Positions 26,126 to 35,318 of a stretch of 64,000 nt of DNA are shown one piece after another (position 1 is the first letter of the stretch; each line of letters starts with the position of its first letter). The position numbers were made by a program, and so were the translations under genes. A model generated the notes under the pieces. That model was given only the letters and a program-made list of their open reading frames with translations, was not told where the DNA came from and searched no databases. The DNA comes from Bacillus pumilus (GTDB taxonomy: Bacteria > Bacillota > Bacilli > Bacillales > Bacillaceae), in the NCBI RefSeq assembly GCF_009937765.1, contig NZ_CP047089.1:1734272-1798271 (forward strand), given 5' to 3'.

Positions 26126-28242
26126 TTTCTTTCGATTTCTTGCATAACGAATGATTCCATGACATCACCTTCACGGATATCGTTGTACTTCTTAATGGTA
26201 ATACCACATTCATAGCCCTGTGAAACTTCTTTCACGTCATCTTTGAATCGTTTTAATACGTCGACTTCGCCTTCAAAAATAACGACGCCGTCACGGATTA
26301 AGCGGATACCACTATCTCTTGTGATGGTTCCTTCAGTGACATAACCACCAGCAATTGTACCAATTTTAGATACTTTGAACGTTTGACGAACTTCAACTTG
26401 ACCGATGACTTTTTCTTCATATTCAGGGTCAAGCATTCCTTTCATCGCTGCTTCAATTTCATCGATGACTTTATAAATAATGCGGTGTAAACGGATATCT
26501 ACGTTTTCTGTTTCAGCTGTGCTCTTCGCATTTCCATCAGGACGTACGTTAAATCCGATCACGATCGCATTAGAAGCACTTGCTAAAATAATATCAGATT
26601 CTGTAATCGCTCCAACACCCGTATGGATGATTTTCACTTTTACGCCTTCTACTTCAATTTTTTGAAGAGCAGCCGTCAGTGCTTCAGCAGAACCTTGTAC
26701 ATCTGCTTTCACGATCAAGTTGATATCTTTCACTTCACCTTGTTTGATTTGCTCAAATAGGTCATCTAGAGATAGTTTCGCTTTGTCTGAACGCTGTTCA
26801 TCAAGCTGTTTTGAAGCACGCGCCTCACCTACTTGACGAGCTGTTTTTTCATCTTTGAATACGAGGAATTGATCCCCTGCATTCGGTACATCGTTTAAAC
26901 CAGTGATTTCAACAGGTGTAGATGGTCCTGCTGTTTTCACGCGGCGTCCGATGTCATTGACCATTGCACGTACACGGCCAAATGTATTTCCGACAACGAT
27001 TGGGTCACCTACATGAAGTGTACCAGTTTGAACAAGAAGGGTTGCAACAGATCCTCTTCCTTTATCAAGCTCAGCCTCGATAACAGTTCCTTTTGCCGCA
27101 CGATTTGGGTTGGCTTTCAGTTCTCCAACTTCACTGACAAGAAGGATCATTTCGATCAATTCGTCAATGCCTTCACCTGTTTTTGCAGATAGAGGAACGA
27201 AGATCGTTTCGCCGCCCCAAGCTTCAGGTACTAGACCATGCTCGGTTAATTCCTGCATCACACGGTCAGGGTTCGCTGTTGGTTTGTCAATTTTATTGAC
27301 AGCAACAATGATTGGTACTTCTGCTGCTTTCGCATGGTTAATGGCTTCAACCGTTTGCGGCATAACGCCATCATCTGCTGCAACAACTAGAATGGTTGTA
27401 TCCGTTACCTCGGCACCACGTGCACGCATCGTTGTAAAAGCTGCGTGTCCAGGTGTATCAAGGAACGTGATTTTCTTGCCATTTTCTTCAATTTGGTATG
27501 CACCGATATGCTGCGTGATTCCACCTGCTTCACCTTCAACAACTTTCGTCTTACGAATGCTGTCAAGAAGCGTTGTTTTCCCGTGGTCAACGTGTCCCAT
27601 GATCGTCACAACTGGAGGGCGTACTTGCATATCTTCTTCTTTATCTTCAACTTCATACTTTTCAAGTTCAGTTTCTTCTAAAATAATGACTTCCTCTACT
27701 GGAACGCCATATTCAGAAGCGATTAATTCAACTGTATCTTTATCCAGCTCTTGGTTAATGGTTGCCATAACACCAAGCATCATCAGCTTTTTGATAATTT
27801 CAGCTGTTTCTTTTCCAAGCTCTTCAGCCAGTTGGCCGACTGTCATTGAATTAGTAAATTCAATTTTTTCAGGAAGCTCTTTTTTAGGTTTTACAGGTCT
27901 AGCTTGTTGATGCTGCGATTTGTTATTCCCACCGCGTTTATTTTTGTTTTTGTTTTGGTTGTTGTTTTTTTTGTTTTTATTAAATTGATTATTCTGCACG
28001 TCATTCTTCTTTCTATCATTGATTTTGTTAGATGATTGTTTTTTTTGTTCTGCGGGTTTCTCGTTAGCTGTCTCTTTTGCTTTGGCTTTTTTATAGATAG
28101 CGTCTAGCTTTTTCACAGTGTCGTCTTCAAGCGTCGCCATGTGGTTGTTCACTTCCACGTTCATATCCTTAAGCGCTGCTATAATATCTTTACTTGAAAC
28201 ATCTATGGCTTTTGCGTATTCATATACTCTCACTTTAGCCAT
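26122..28242 (-). CDS. infB: Translation initiation factor IF-2
   Basis: IF-2 is the GTPase that brings initiator tRNA to the 30S subunit. At 706 residues it is about ten shorter than B. subtilis IF-2, the difference lying in the N-terminal linker. Residues about 60-120 are a low-complexity Asn/Lys-rich linker. The GTPase domain carries [15 protein letters not shown] (near 216), DTPGHAAF and NKIDKP. Domains II-IV follow. GGGGGTGA precedes the ATG. It lies after rplGA and overlaps ylxP. Confidence 0.98.
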   Translation of the reverse strand: MAKVRVYEYAKAIDVSSKDIIAALKDMNVEVNNHMATLEDDTVKKLDAIYKKAKAKETANEKPAEQKKQSSNKINDRKKNDVQNNQFNKNKKNNNQNKNKNKRGGNNKSQHQQARPVKPKKELPEKIEFTNSMTVGQLAEELGKETAEIIKKLMMLGVMATINQELDKDTVELIASEYGVPVEEVIILEETELEKYEVEDKEEDMQVRPPVVTIMGHVDHGKTTLLDSIRKTKVVEGEAGGITQHIGAYQIEENGKKITFLDTPGHAAFTTMRARGAEVTDTTILVVAADDGVMPQTVEAINHAKAAEVPIIVAVNKIDKPTANPDRVMQELTEHGLVPEAWGGETIFVPLSAKTGEGIDELIEMILLVSEVGELKANPNRAAKGTVIEAELDKGRGSVATLLVQTGTLHVGDPIVVGNTFGRVRAMVNDIGRRVKTAGPSTPVEITGLNDVPNAGDQFLVFKDEKTARQVGEARASKQLDEQRSDKAKLSLDDLFEQIKQGEVKDINLIVKADVQGSAEALTAALQKIEVEGVKVKIIHTGVGAITESDIILASASNAIVIGFNVRPDGNAKSTAETENVDIRLHRIIYKVIDEIEAAMKGMLDPEYEEKVIGQVEVRQTFKVSKIGTIAGGYVTEGTITRDSGIRLIRDGVVIFEGEVDVLKRFKDDVKEVSQGYECGITIKKYNDIREGDVMESFVMQEIERK

Positions 28243-28261
28243 TCGTTCACCCCCAAATAAA

Positions 28262-28564
28262 TTAATCGAGCAAGCTTATAAGCTTCTTAGCGAAGCCTTG
28301 GTCAGTGACAGCGACAACTACGCGAGCTTCTTTCCCAATAGAACGTCCGAGAACGGAACGGTCTTCAACTTTTCTAACCGGAACATTATAAAATTTGCAT
28401 TTGTCAGATACCTTTTTCTCTGTGTTCGATGAGGCATCTGCTGCAAGAAGAACCAGCTTAGCACGCGCATGTCTAATTTCTTTGATCACAAGATCTTCTC
28501 CTGACACGACTTTACGAGCTCGATTTGCTAGACCAAGCAAAGGATACCATTCAGATTGATTCAT
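28262..28564 (-). CDS. ylxQ: L7Ae-family ribosomal-like protein YlxQ (RplGA)
   Basis: A 100-residue L7Ae/L30e-fold protein ([36 protein letters not shown]), a family that binds kink-turn RNA. Its start overlaps the end of rnpM by 14 bases with AAGGTG upstream, so the two are likely co-translated. It is the gene between rnpM and infB in the nusA operon, as in all Bacillus. Confidence 0.93.
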   Translation of the reverse strand: MNQSEWYPLLGLANRARKVVSGEDLVIKEIRHARAKLVLLAADASSNTEKKVSDKCKFYNVPVRKVEDRSVLGRSIGKEARVVVAVTDQGFAKKLISLLD

Positions 28565-28841
28565 TTGGTTTTTTCACCTTTTCAGCTAGTTCTAGTAATT
28601 CTTCAAATATGTGTTCGTCAATCTGTGTCTGAAATTGCTGCTGTAAACTGCGTTTGTTCTTTGCCGCAAGAATGGTTTCTTTATCGAGAGAAAGGTAAGC
28701 CCCGCGTCCGTTCTTTTTTCCGGTTGCGTCAACAGACACTTCACCTTCTTTAGAACGAACAACACGGATCAGTTCTTTCTTTGGTTTCATTTCTCCCGTC
28801 ACGACACATTTTCTAAGCGGGATTTTTTTTCGGCTATTCAC
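28551..28841 (-). CDS. rnpM: YlxR-family RNA-binding protein RnpM
   Basis: A 96-residue YlxR/DUF448 protein with [20 protein letters not shown] and [13 protein letters not shown], the family RNA-binding signature. B. subtilis YlxR has been described as an RNase P modulator (RnpM). I choose the GTG at 28841 ([12 protein letters not shown]) because GAGGTGAT is eight bases upstream and orthologues start [12 protein letters not shown]; the ATG at 28850 sits directly on the RBS. Confidence 0.93.
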   Translation of the reverse strand: MNSRKKIPLRKCVVTGEMKPKKELIRVVRSKEGEVSVDATGKKNGRGAYLSLDKETILAAKNKRSLQQQFQTQIDEHIFEELLELAEKVKKPNESI

Positions 28842-28856
28842 CTTATACATCACCTC

Positions 28857-29972
28857 TTATTCGTCAGATTCCTCAGCTACTGGTTCAGCCTCTAAGAAAA
28901 GAGATTCAGAGTCTTCAGTTCTTGGGAAAATACCGAGTTCCCTTGCATCTGTTTCGCTTTTAATGTCAATTTTCCAGCTAGTCAGCTTTGCTGCAAGACG
29001 AGCATTTTGACCTCTTTTACCAATGGCTAATGACAGCTGATAATCCGGGACAATCACTGTTGTCGCCTTATCTTCTTCATTGACAATCACATCAAGTACT
29101 TTTGATGGACTTAATGCATTGGCAACAAATTCAACCGGGTCATTAGACCAATGGACAATGTCAATTTTTTCGCCTTTTAGCTCGTTGACAATTGCTTGTA
29201 CACGCTGACCTTTTGGTCCAACACAAGAACCTACTGGATCAACATCAGGATCATCCGTACGAACAGAGATTTTAGAACGGTCCCCAGCTTCTCTAGCAAC
29301 CGATTTAAGCTCTACAGTACCATCATAAATTTCTGGCACTTCAATTTCAAATAAACGCTTTAAAAGACCTGGATGTGTTCTAGACACATAAATTTGTGGT
29401 CCTTTTGTTGTTTTTTCGACTTTTGTAATAAACACCTTAATGCGGTCATGTGGTTTGTAGTCCTCATTCGGCATTTGTTCGTTGACCGGAAGAAGGGCTT
29501 CGATTTTGCCAAGTGACACGTAAATGAATTTACTGTCAATTCGCTGAACGATTCCCGTCATAATGTCTTCCTCGCGATCGATAAACTCAGTGTAGATCAC
29601 ACCTCGCTCTGCTTCTCTCACTCGCTGCGTCACGACTTGTTTCGCCGTCTGAGCTGCAATACGTCCGAAATCTTTTGGCGTGACTTCAATTTCAACGACG
29701 TCACCTACCATGTAATTCGGGTTTATATTGGCTGCATCATCTACAGAGATTTCAAGGCGAGAATCATACACTTCATCTACAACATCTTTTCTTGCGAATA
29801 CGCGAATTGTTCCCGTTTCGCGGTTTAAATCAACACGAACATTTTGCGCTTGATTAAAGTTACGCTTATATGCAGAAATGAGTGCAGCTTCTATCGCTTC
29901 AATAATAATTTCTTTACTAATACCCTTCTCTTTCTCGAGAACAGTCAGGGCATCTAACAACTCACTACTCAT
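28857..29972 (-). CDS. nusA: Transcription termination/antitermination factor NusA
   Basis: A 371-residue NusA: N-terminal RNA-polymerase-binding domain (1-125), S1 domain (IMTGIVQRIDSKFIYVSLG near 137), and two KH domains (DPVGSCVGPKGQRVQAIV near 245; QLSLAIGKRGQNARLAAKL near 310). It lacks the acidic repeats of proteobacterial NusA, as usual for Firmicutes. It modulates pausing at intrinsic terminators, many of which occur in this window. It lies after rimP and 3 bases or so before rnpM's RBS region. Confidence 0.98.
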   Translation of the reverse strand: MSSELLDALTVLEKEKGISKEIIIEAIEAALISAYKRNFNQAQNVRVDLNRETGTIRVFARKDVVDEVYDSRLEISVDDAANINPNYMVGDVVEIEVTPKDFGRIAAQTAKQVVTQRVREAERGVIYTEFIDREEDIMTGIVQRIDSKFIYVSLGKIEALLPVNEQMPNEDYKPHDRIKVFITKVEKTTKGPQIYVSRTHPGLLKRLFEIEVPEIYDGTVELKSVAREAGDRSKISVRTDDPDVDPVGSCVGPKGQRVQAIVNELKGEKIDIVHWSNDPVEFVANALSPSKVLDVIVNEEDKATTVIVPDYQLSLAIGKRGQNARLAAKLTSWKIDIKSETDARELGIFPRTEDSESLFLEAEPVAEESDE

Positions 29973-30004
29973 TTTTATGGTTCCCCCTTATATCAATGAA
30001 AAGG

Positions 30005-30478
30005 TTAATTGAACGAAACTGCTAATCTTGCGTTAGCTATTTTTTCGTATGGAATATTGATCTCTTTCTTTCTTGTCTTGATCTTCACTGTCACTGTTGC
30101 AATCTCACCATCAAAGCTTGTAAGCTCACCTTCAAATGCTTTTTCACCATCAATTGGTTCATATGTTTTCATGAAAACATTTTTTCCAAGTGCTTTTTCA
30201 AAATCAGCTTTTTTCTTTAATGGGCGCTCCGCTCCAGGAGAGGACACTTCAAGAAAGTAGTTTTGGCTAATCGGATCTGCCTCGTCAAGCTTTTCGCTCA
30301 AGGCTTCGCTCACTTTGGCACATTCTTCGATATCGACGCCTTTATCAGAGTCAATAAACACGCGAAGGAACCAGTTTTGACCCTCTTTGACAAATTCAAC
30401 ATCAACGAGTTCAAGCTGTAAGCCATCTAAAATTGGCTGCACCATTTCGCTTACGACATCCACTACTTTTTTGCTCAT
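30005..30478 (-). CDS. rimP: Ribosome maturation factor RimP
   Basis: A 157-residue RimP (YlxS), needed for 30S maturation. The motif [17 protein letters not shown] near residue 34 and the signature [20 protein letters not shown] near 74 are present. AAGGAGG precedes the ATG at 30478 ([12 protein letters not shown]); the longer frame to 30517 has no RBS. It is the first gene of the rimP-nusA-rnpM-ylxQ-infB-ylxP-rbfA operon and now follows the glycoside-hydrolase block instead of polC. Confidence 0.95.
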   Translation of the reverse strand: MSKKVVDVVSEMVQPILDGLQLELVDVEFVKEGQNWFLRVFIDSDKGVDIEECAKVSEALSEKLDEADPISQNYFLEVSSPGAERPLKKKADFEKALGKNVFMKTYEPIDGEKAFEGELTSFDGEIATVTVKIKTRKKEINIPYEKIANARLAVSFN

Positions 30479-30526
30479 TCTCTTCCTCCTTGTGCTTTCG
30501 ATAAACGCTCTTATCAATCATTCTGC

Positions 30527-30554
30527 ATAAAAACCCTGCTTTATGTGAGCAGGG
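30527..30554 (-). terminator. Terminator-like hairpin in the rimP leader
   Basis: CCCTGCT / AGCAGGG followed by TTTTTATG lies downstream of the candidate rimP promoter and about 50 bases before rimP, so it could attenuate the nusA operon rather than end the upstream gene. Confidence 0.6.
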
Positions 30555-30572
30555 GGAGCAGAAAACGGATGA

Positions 30573-30602
30573 ATAATGTCGAGACAAAAATTGCCTGTTC
30601 AA
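30573..30602 (-). promoter_or_regulatory. Candidate promoter of the rimP-nusA operon
   Basis: TTGAAC (30597-30602), 18 bases and CATTAT (30573-30578) lie between two terminator-like hairpins, about 95 bases before rimP. Confidence 0.4.
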
Positions 30603-30605
30603 TAC

Positions 30606-30629
30606 AAAAGAGCGGGTTTCCCCACTCTT
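30606..30629 (-). terminator. Terminator after the GH5 gene
   Basis: AGAGTGGG-GAAA-CCCGCTCT followed by TTTGTATT; a stable tetraloop hairpin about 90 bases past the GH5 stop. In ancestors without the insertion it would have lain between polC and rimP. Confidence 0.65.
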
Positions 30630-30716
30630 GTCTCGGTAATCGTTAGCATTTCCATAAAAACTATACCATATCCAATTTTTTTATGCAAATGAACTTCCTT
30701 ATTCAGCAGGCATTCG

Positions 30717-31850
30717 TCATCGATTCTTTTCGTTCATTCTTTTCGCATGTTCACTAATAAGTGCCGCCTCTCTGCTCCCTTTTATGATGCGAAAACCGTC
30801 ATAATCGGGATAGAGCGAATCATCGTCCTGAATGCTTGTTAAAATCCAAAATTGACTACCAGCCCCTCCAAGCCGCTCAACCGCTGACAGCCAGCTTTGG
30901 AACACGTCAGGACGTGCTGATTGATGTTGATAGCCAAACTCTTCTAACACAACTGGTTTTCCGATTGTCTTCCCGCGGGTGATATGGTCTTCGATCCATT
31001 TCACTCCCCAAGCAGCAGACTTGTTCCAGTGATCTGGGTATAGGTGATAGGTTCCATAATCAATATGAGAGAGAGCCGTCAAACGGTCCCAATCAACGCC
31101 CTCCCCTCCTCTGTAAAACCAATCTTCATGTCCTGGTATGCGAAAAAAACCTTCATCTCCTACTGCAACAAGGTGGTGACGATCCAGCGATTTGATCCAT
31201 GTACTCATTTCATCTGCCCAATTGACTAGTATATGACCCGTTGGATCTGACTGCACTCGCGGCTCATTGGCTAATTCCCAAGTCATAATAGCTGGATCGT
31301 CCTTATATTGCACACCTGTGTACGTATTCGTTCTTTCTAAAACATAGCGCACATAGTTTTTGTAAGCTTGTTGAATACGAGGGTCTGTATAAAAGGCATC
31401 ATGTGATCCTGCTTTGAACCACTTTACGTATTGATTCATTCCGCCAAAGTCATCCCAATTGTTCACTAGTGGGATGACAAGCTTTATTCCTTCCTGTCCC
31501 GCTTTATAAATCGCATAATCTAATTTTTGAAAACCTGATTCTTCATAGACCCCTGGACTAGATTGTAAGACGGAGTTTTCTTGAGGGGCTCCATCATGAA
31601 ATCCCCAAATACGTATGACCTTTAAATTCATGGCTTTCATATCATCGAACACCGCATCTACCATCTTTTTAGATTTGTAATGGAAATAGTAATTATTTGT
31701 ACCAGCAAAGTAAAATGGTTGATTGTTCAGCGTAAATTGTGTACCAGATGTCTGCACAAAAGCGGCGGCTTGAATCGTAAGTGAAAACCAACCGGCCCAT
31801 ACAGCGACTACTAGTATGAAGCAGGACACTCTTTGAGTCCACTTTTTCAT
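30717..31850 (-). CDS. Secreted GH5 glycoside hydrolase, probable endo-beta-1,4-mannanase
   Basis: A 377-residue single-domain GH5 enzyme. A clear signal peptide (KKW start, hydrophobic core, cleavage about residue 28 after TIQA) sends it outside the cell. The acid/base is E196 in WELANEPR and the nucleophile is the second glutamate of VLEEFG (about E304). The early motif AGTNNYYFHYKS and IRIWGFHDG resemble Bacillus mannanases more than classical GH5 cellulases, so beta-mannan is the best guess; cellulase is the alternative. It has no carbohydrate-binding module. A GAGGAG RBS lies 18 bases downstream of the GH10 stop, so the two form a transcription unit. It is the only one of the four enzymes here with an export signal. 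Confidence 0.88.
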   Translation of the reverse strand: MKKWTQRVSCFILVVAVWAGWFSLTIQAAAFVQTSGTQFTLNNQPFYFAGTNNYYFHYKSKKMVDAVFDDMKAMNLKVIRIWGFHDGAPQENSVLQSSPGVYEESGFQKLDYAIYKAGQEGIKLVIPLVNNWDDFGGMNQYVKWFKAGSHDAFYTDPRIQQAYKNYVRYVLERTNTYTGVQYKDDPAIMTWELANEPRVQSDPTGHILVNWADEMSTWIKSLDRHHLVAVGDEGFFRIPGHEDWFYRGGEGVDWDRLTALSHIDYGTYHLYPDHWNKSAAWGVKWIEDHITRGKTIGKPVVLEEFGYQHQSARPDVFQSWLSAVERLGGAGSQFWILTSIQDDDSLYPDYDGFRIIKGSREAALISEHAKRMNEKNR

Positions 31851-31868
31851 TTACATTCTCCTCACAAT

Positions 31869-33098
31869 CTATCCTTCTTCAGATACAATCACATCGAGAC
31901 GAAGCGGTGTTTGTTCTTTTGAATCAAGTTCAATTGTCTGTTGTTTCAACAGTTTATTTTCTTTACCGATTCGAATCTCATATGTCCCGTGAAATGCTCG
32001 ACATGTCACATGGCCATTAGCATCTGTTTTTTCAACTCTTTGTGTCGTCCACTCATTTAGAAGCTTTTCGTAACGTCTTCCTGCTTCATTTAAAGACCAA
32101 TCGTAATTTACGATGGCCGCATGCTCCCCTCTCCAATGGGCACCTGCCCAAAATCCCCACATTAGCACTCCTTTTACGGCTGGATGACTAAATGCGACGC
32201 GATATAGAGCCTCTAGGTTATCCGCTCTTCTATGAGCGTCAGGATGAACAGAGTCGTACTCAGTGACCCATATAGGAAGCCCAAGCTCAGCAAGTACATC
32301 GAGCCTTTCTTTTACAACGGCTGGATCGACCCGTTCTTCAAAATGGCCTTGAACACCAATGGCCTCGATAGGTGCACCTAACTGACGAAGTTCATTAATA
32401 TGCGCTTTATAAGCATGGTGCTCACCATATGAGATCACATTATAATCATTTACAAACAATTGTGCTTGAGGGTCAATTTTTTTCGTTTCTTCATACATCC
32501 ATTTCCAAATACTTTTCCCAAATCGATCTTTAAAAAATGAACCATGCATCATTTCATTGTTTACATCCCAATGACGGAATCTTCCTTTAAAATGATTGCC
32601 CGCATGCTCAAGCCGTTTTTTCATGGCTTCATACACTTCGTGATTCGGTAGTGACCTCAGCCAGCTTGGATTCGCATCCTCCACCTCCCAAAATAAAGCG
32701 TGCCCCCTTACTGGAAGTTGGTGTTTATCTGCAAAATTCAGCATCGCATCTGCTTTTTCGTAGGTGATTCTCCCTCTTTCCGGCTCATTCGCATACCATT
32801 TTGCCTCATTTTCAAAAACAGCCCAGTTAAAATGCTTCACAAAAAAATCAGCATATCGTTGATTAAATAACACTTGGTCATTCATCGCTGAACCAAATGC
32901 AAATTCATGCCTGATTTGCTTCAACTCAACCTCTATTCCTGCTATTGGCTTTTTATCGTGATTTGTGACGTTTATTTCAAGATCTCTTTGTCTATGCTCT
33001 AAGATTCGTTCATCCGCCTCTTTTTTCCACTTCAGATTGATCTGCGCATTTTCGCCCTTCTTTGATGATTGATGAAGAAAGCTTCTTTCTTTGACCAT
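31869..33098 (-). CDS. GH10 family xylanase without signal peptide
   Basis: A 409-residue GH10 enzyme. The acid/base glutamate E182 sits in HWDVNNEMMHG and the nucleophile E280 in WVTEYDS; RGHALFWE near 131 is a conserved substrate-site strand. About 60 N-terminal residues form a beta-rich segment (RDLEINVTNHDKKPIAGIEV) leading into ELKQIRHEFAFG. A C-terminal beta tail (GHVTCRAFHGTYEIRI) is the layout of plant-type GH10 proteins. The N-terminus MVKERSFLHQSSKKG has no signal peptide, and the ATG at 33098 is the first start in its frame, so it is cytoplasmic or released by another route. It is co-transcribed with the GH5 gene and preceded by a terminator. Confidence 0.88.
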   Translation of the reverse strand: MVKERSFLHQSSKKGENAQINLKWKKEADERILEHRQRDLEINVTNHDKKPIAGIEVELKQIRHEFAFGSAMNDQVLFNQRYADFFVKHFNWAVFENEAKWYANEPERGRITYEKADAMLNFADKHQLPVRGHALFWEVEDANPSWLRSLPNHEVYEAMKKRLEHAGNHFKGRFRHWDVNNEMMHGSFFKDRFGKSIWKWMYEETKKIDPQAQLFVNDYNVISYGEHHAYKAHINELRQLGAPIEAIGVQGHFEERVDPAVVKERLDVLAELGLPIWVTEYDSVHPDAHRRADNLEALYRVAFSHPAVKGVLMWGFWAGAHWRGEHAAIVNYDWSLNEAGRRYEKLLNEWTTQRVEKTDANGHVTCRAFHGTYEIRIGKENKLLKQQTIELDSKEQTPLRLDVIVSEEG

Positions 33099-33135
33099 GT
33101 AAACACGCCCTTCTCTTCACTGGATTTATATTTCT

Positions 33136-33168
33136 TAAACAAACTGCCGGCTCAAAGAAACCGGCAGC
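33136..33168 (-). terminator. Terminator after the GH48 gene
   Basis: CTGCCGG / CCGGCAG around a ten-base loop, followed by TTTGTTT, separates the GH9-GH48 pair from the GH10-GH5 pair. Confidence 0.82.
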
Positions 33169-33182
33169 TTAAATTTGATCTG

Positions 33183-35297
33183 TTAGTTGATCAGACGATG
33201 ATATTCTGCGTAGGCAGTGGCCATATCCACTTGAGACCAGAAACGGTGATAGGTGAAAACCGGTGCCCCGTTCTCCCATTTGCCTGTTGCTTCATTAAAT
33301 GAAGACTGATATTTACTCTCGAGTGAAGACCATGCTGGATCTTGTTTAATGTTCGGACGAAGATCAGCAAAACTCGTATAGACCCCATTTCCTCCTCGCT
33401 GCGGATCAGAAGGAATAGTGCTTGAGCCAGGAATCTGATTCCCTTGACCAAATGTCCCGTTCCAACCATTTGGGAAATACACTTCTTTTTTAAAGAAGCG
33501 GTCATAGTCCTCTCTTTCTTCTTCTGTTACAATGCCCACGCCATCATTGTAATTCCACGCAACCTCAAGGAGCTGTGCGGCAGCATCTTTCGCTCTGACA
33601 CCAAGCGCTGTATAATTCCCTGTTTCTAGCTTAGTAGCGGCAGCAAAGAAAGTGAAAGCCTTGACTAAACTCCCTAGTACGCCTGTATCCTGAGTTGGAT
33701 CTTTTGTAACAGCTGTTAGGTTTGGATTTCCTGTTGCAGACTGAAATCCATTCCAAGTGTCAGGCTGCCCGCTCCAAGCAATATTTCCAGGAAGCCAAAA
33801 CTCGCCTGGTGCACTCGTTGTAGCCACAGTAGCATTTGTTCCCCCTAGAATTCTTCGTCCTTGGTCATCTAGGAAATAACCCTCTTCATCTGACACAGGA
33901 CGGCTGCCGATAAAAATGTAATCGAGTGCATAGTTCACCCATTTTGTGATGCAAGATTTAGCCATTTGGACATTTTCAGAAGTTTTGTCTCCATCTTTCA
34001 CAAAAATATAATAAAGCTCTGCTACACGTTCCATCGGCCATGCCTGCATCCCAAACCAGTTATTAGAAGGCGGATCATGGTAAACAGGTGCATCCTCGTA
34101 TGCCATATCGTAAAAAGTACTTCTTCCTGCCGGATAAGCACTATAGTCTCCATTCCAGCTATTGGTTGCGCCACCTGCTATCGCGCCCTCTTTTGATTGA
34201 AGCCATACATAAAATTCAAGCTGCCTTTTTAATGTTTTTTCCCAATCGCTTGCACCGGTAGCGGAAGATGGCTTTAAACCACCTTTATCTGAGGACAAAG
34301 CATAAGCGGCGACTGGGTTTTGATACCCTTGGTGACAATGGCTCGCTCCGATACGCCATGACCAGTTTGCATAATCGCCAAGTCCTCCGCCCCAAGAGGT
34401 ATACCATGCCATTAAGTAATGACAGGCACCCTTTCCGTTTCCAGGGTACGGATTCCCTTGCTTACCGCTTCCAATCGTTTGAAAATACTTATCGTACATA
34501 CCGTAACGGAGAAAATCACCCATTTTTTTCGCTTTATCAAGATAGGTTGAATTATTGTAGCCGAGTTCCTTTGCCCAATAGATCGCTTGTATTGCACGCG
34601 CATCAGCATCCGTTGCATTCGTATAGCGCCACTGAGCAGCTGGTACTTGGTTTTCTTTTGTGAACAAGCTCATAAAGCCTTCATTTGGCTTCCCAAACGA
34701 TTTATCATCTTGGGATGGATGCGGGATCGCCTCCCAAACAGATTCCTGCTGCCCGCGCTGGAACGTGTTCACATATGCGGCTTTGTGTGATGGATTGAGC
34801 AAGTTCCCATATTTATACCAGTTATCGACATCAAGCAGCCAGTGCATTAAATACGTTTCATTTGTTCCATAGGTTGATTTCAATTCACCATCAATCGGAT
34901 CTTGACCAGCAGGACGAGCCCCACTCAGCTGACTAGGATATTGATCTGGATATGGTTTTTCTGATGCGTAGGTGGCTGGACTAGAAGGGTTGTAGGCGCT
35001 CATATGTGGCTGTTCATCATTCCCATCTTCATTTACCGGGATGATGTATTTCTCCATATTGTCCCAGGCTGCCTCTAATTTGCTCCAATCTCTTGTGTAA
35101 TGTCCGTACAACACCTCTAACCATAGCCAATAACTGTATGCTTCTGACGTTGTCATATGCCCATAATCAGGCGCTTCGCAAATAAGCGTCTCAATTGAAT
35201 GATACGGAATTCCTTCTGGTGAAAAATATCCATTCGCATCACTTTTAATTTGATGATAAAGCGTTAAAAACCGTTCTTTGTTTGACAAATCCTTCAC
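33183..35297 (-). CDS. GH48 exo-cellulase (cellobiohydrolase) without signal peptide
   Basis: A GH48 catalytic domain filling the whole 704 residues. The diagnostic ETLICEAPDYGHMTTSEAYSYW region, with the proposed acid glutamate, lies near residues 37-58, and GGGLGDYANWSWRIGASHCHQGYQNP near 310 is typical; each is given here only in part elsewhere in these notes. GH48 enzymes are reducing-end cellobiohydrolases of bacterial crystalline-cellulose systems. No binding module or dockerin is present. Start is GTG 35297, or TTG 35288 with AAAGGGTGA upstream. A stop lies a few codons upstream in frame, so no signal peptide can be encoded. It begins 21 bases after the GH9 stop, as an operon pair. Confidence 0.9.
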   Translation of the reverse strand: MKDLSNKERFLTLYHQIKSDANGYFSPEGIPYHSIETLICEAPDYGHMTTSEAYSYWLWLEVLYGHYTRDWSKLEAAWDNMEKYIIPVNEDGNDEQPHMSAYNPSSPATYASEKPYPDQYPSQLSGARPAGQDPIDGELKSTYGTNETYLMHWLLDVDNWYKYGNLLNPSHKAAYVNTFQRGQQESVWEAIPHPSQDDKSFGKPNEGFMSLFTKENQVPAAQWRYTNATDADARAIQAIYWAKELGYNNSTYLDKAKKMGDFLRYGMYDKYFQTIGSGKQGNPYPGNGKGACHYLMAWYTSWGGGLGDYANWSWRIGASHCHQGYQNPVAAYALSSDKGGLKPSSATGASDWEKTLKRQLEFYVWLQSKEGAIAGGATNSWNGDYSAYPAGRSTFYDMAYEDAPVYHDPPSNNWFGMQAWPMERVAELYYIFVKDGDKTSENVQMAKSCITKWVNYALDYIFIGSRPVSDEEGYFLDDQGRRILGGTNATVATTSAPGEFWLPGNIAWSGQPDTWNGFQSATGNPNLTAVTKDPTQDTGVLGSLVKAFTFFAAATKLETGNYTALGVRAKDAAAQLLEVAWNYNDGVGIVTEEEREDYDRFFKKEVYFPNGWNGTFGQGNQIPGSSTIPSDPQRGGNGVYTSFADLRPNIKQDPAWSSLESKYQSSFNEATGKWENGAPVFTYHRFWSQVDMATAYAEYHRLIN

Positions 35298-35318
35298 CCT
35301 TTCAATAAATCTTGATTT

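Noticed and set aside
27110-27910. 266-codon plus-strand open frame opposite infB
   Set aside because: It is fully antisense to conserved IF-2 codons, has no RBS, and its translation is Ser/Thr/Ile-rich low-complexity sequence typical of a shadow frame.
27890-28060. Apparent tandem repeats (Asn/Lys codons)
   Set aside because: This is the low-complexity N-terminal linker of IF-2, a known variable region, not a repeat element.
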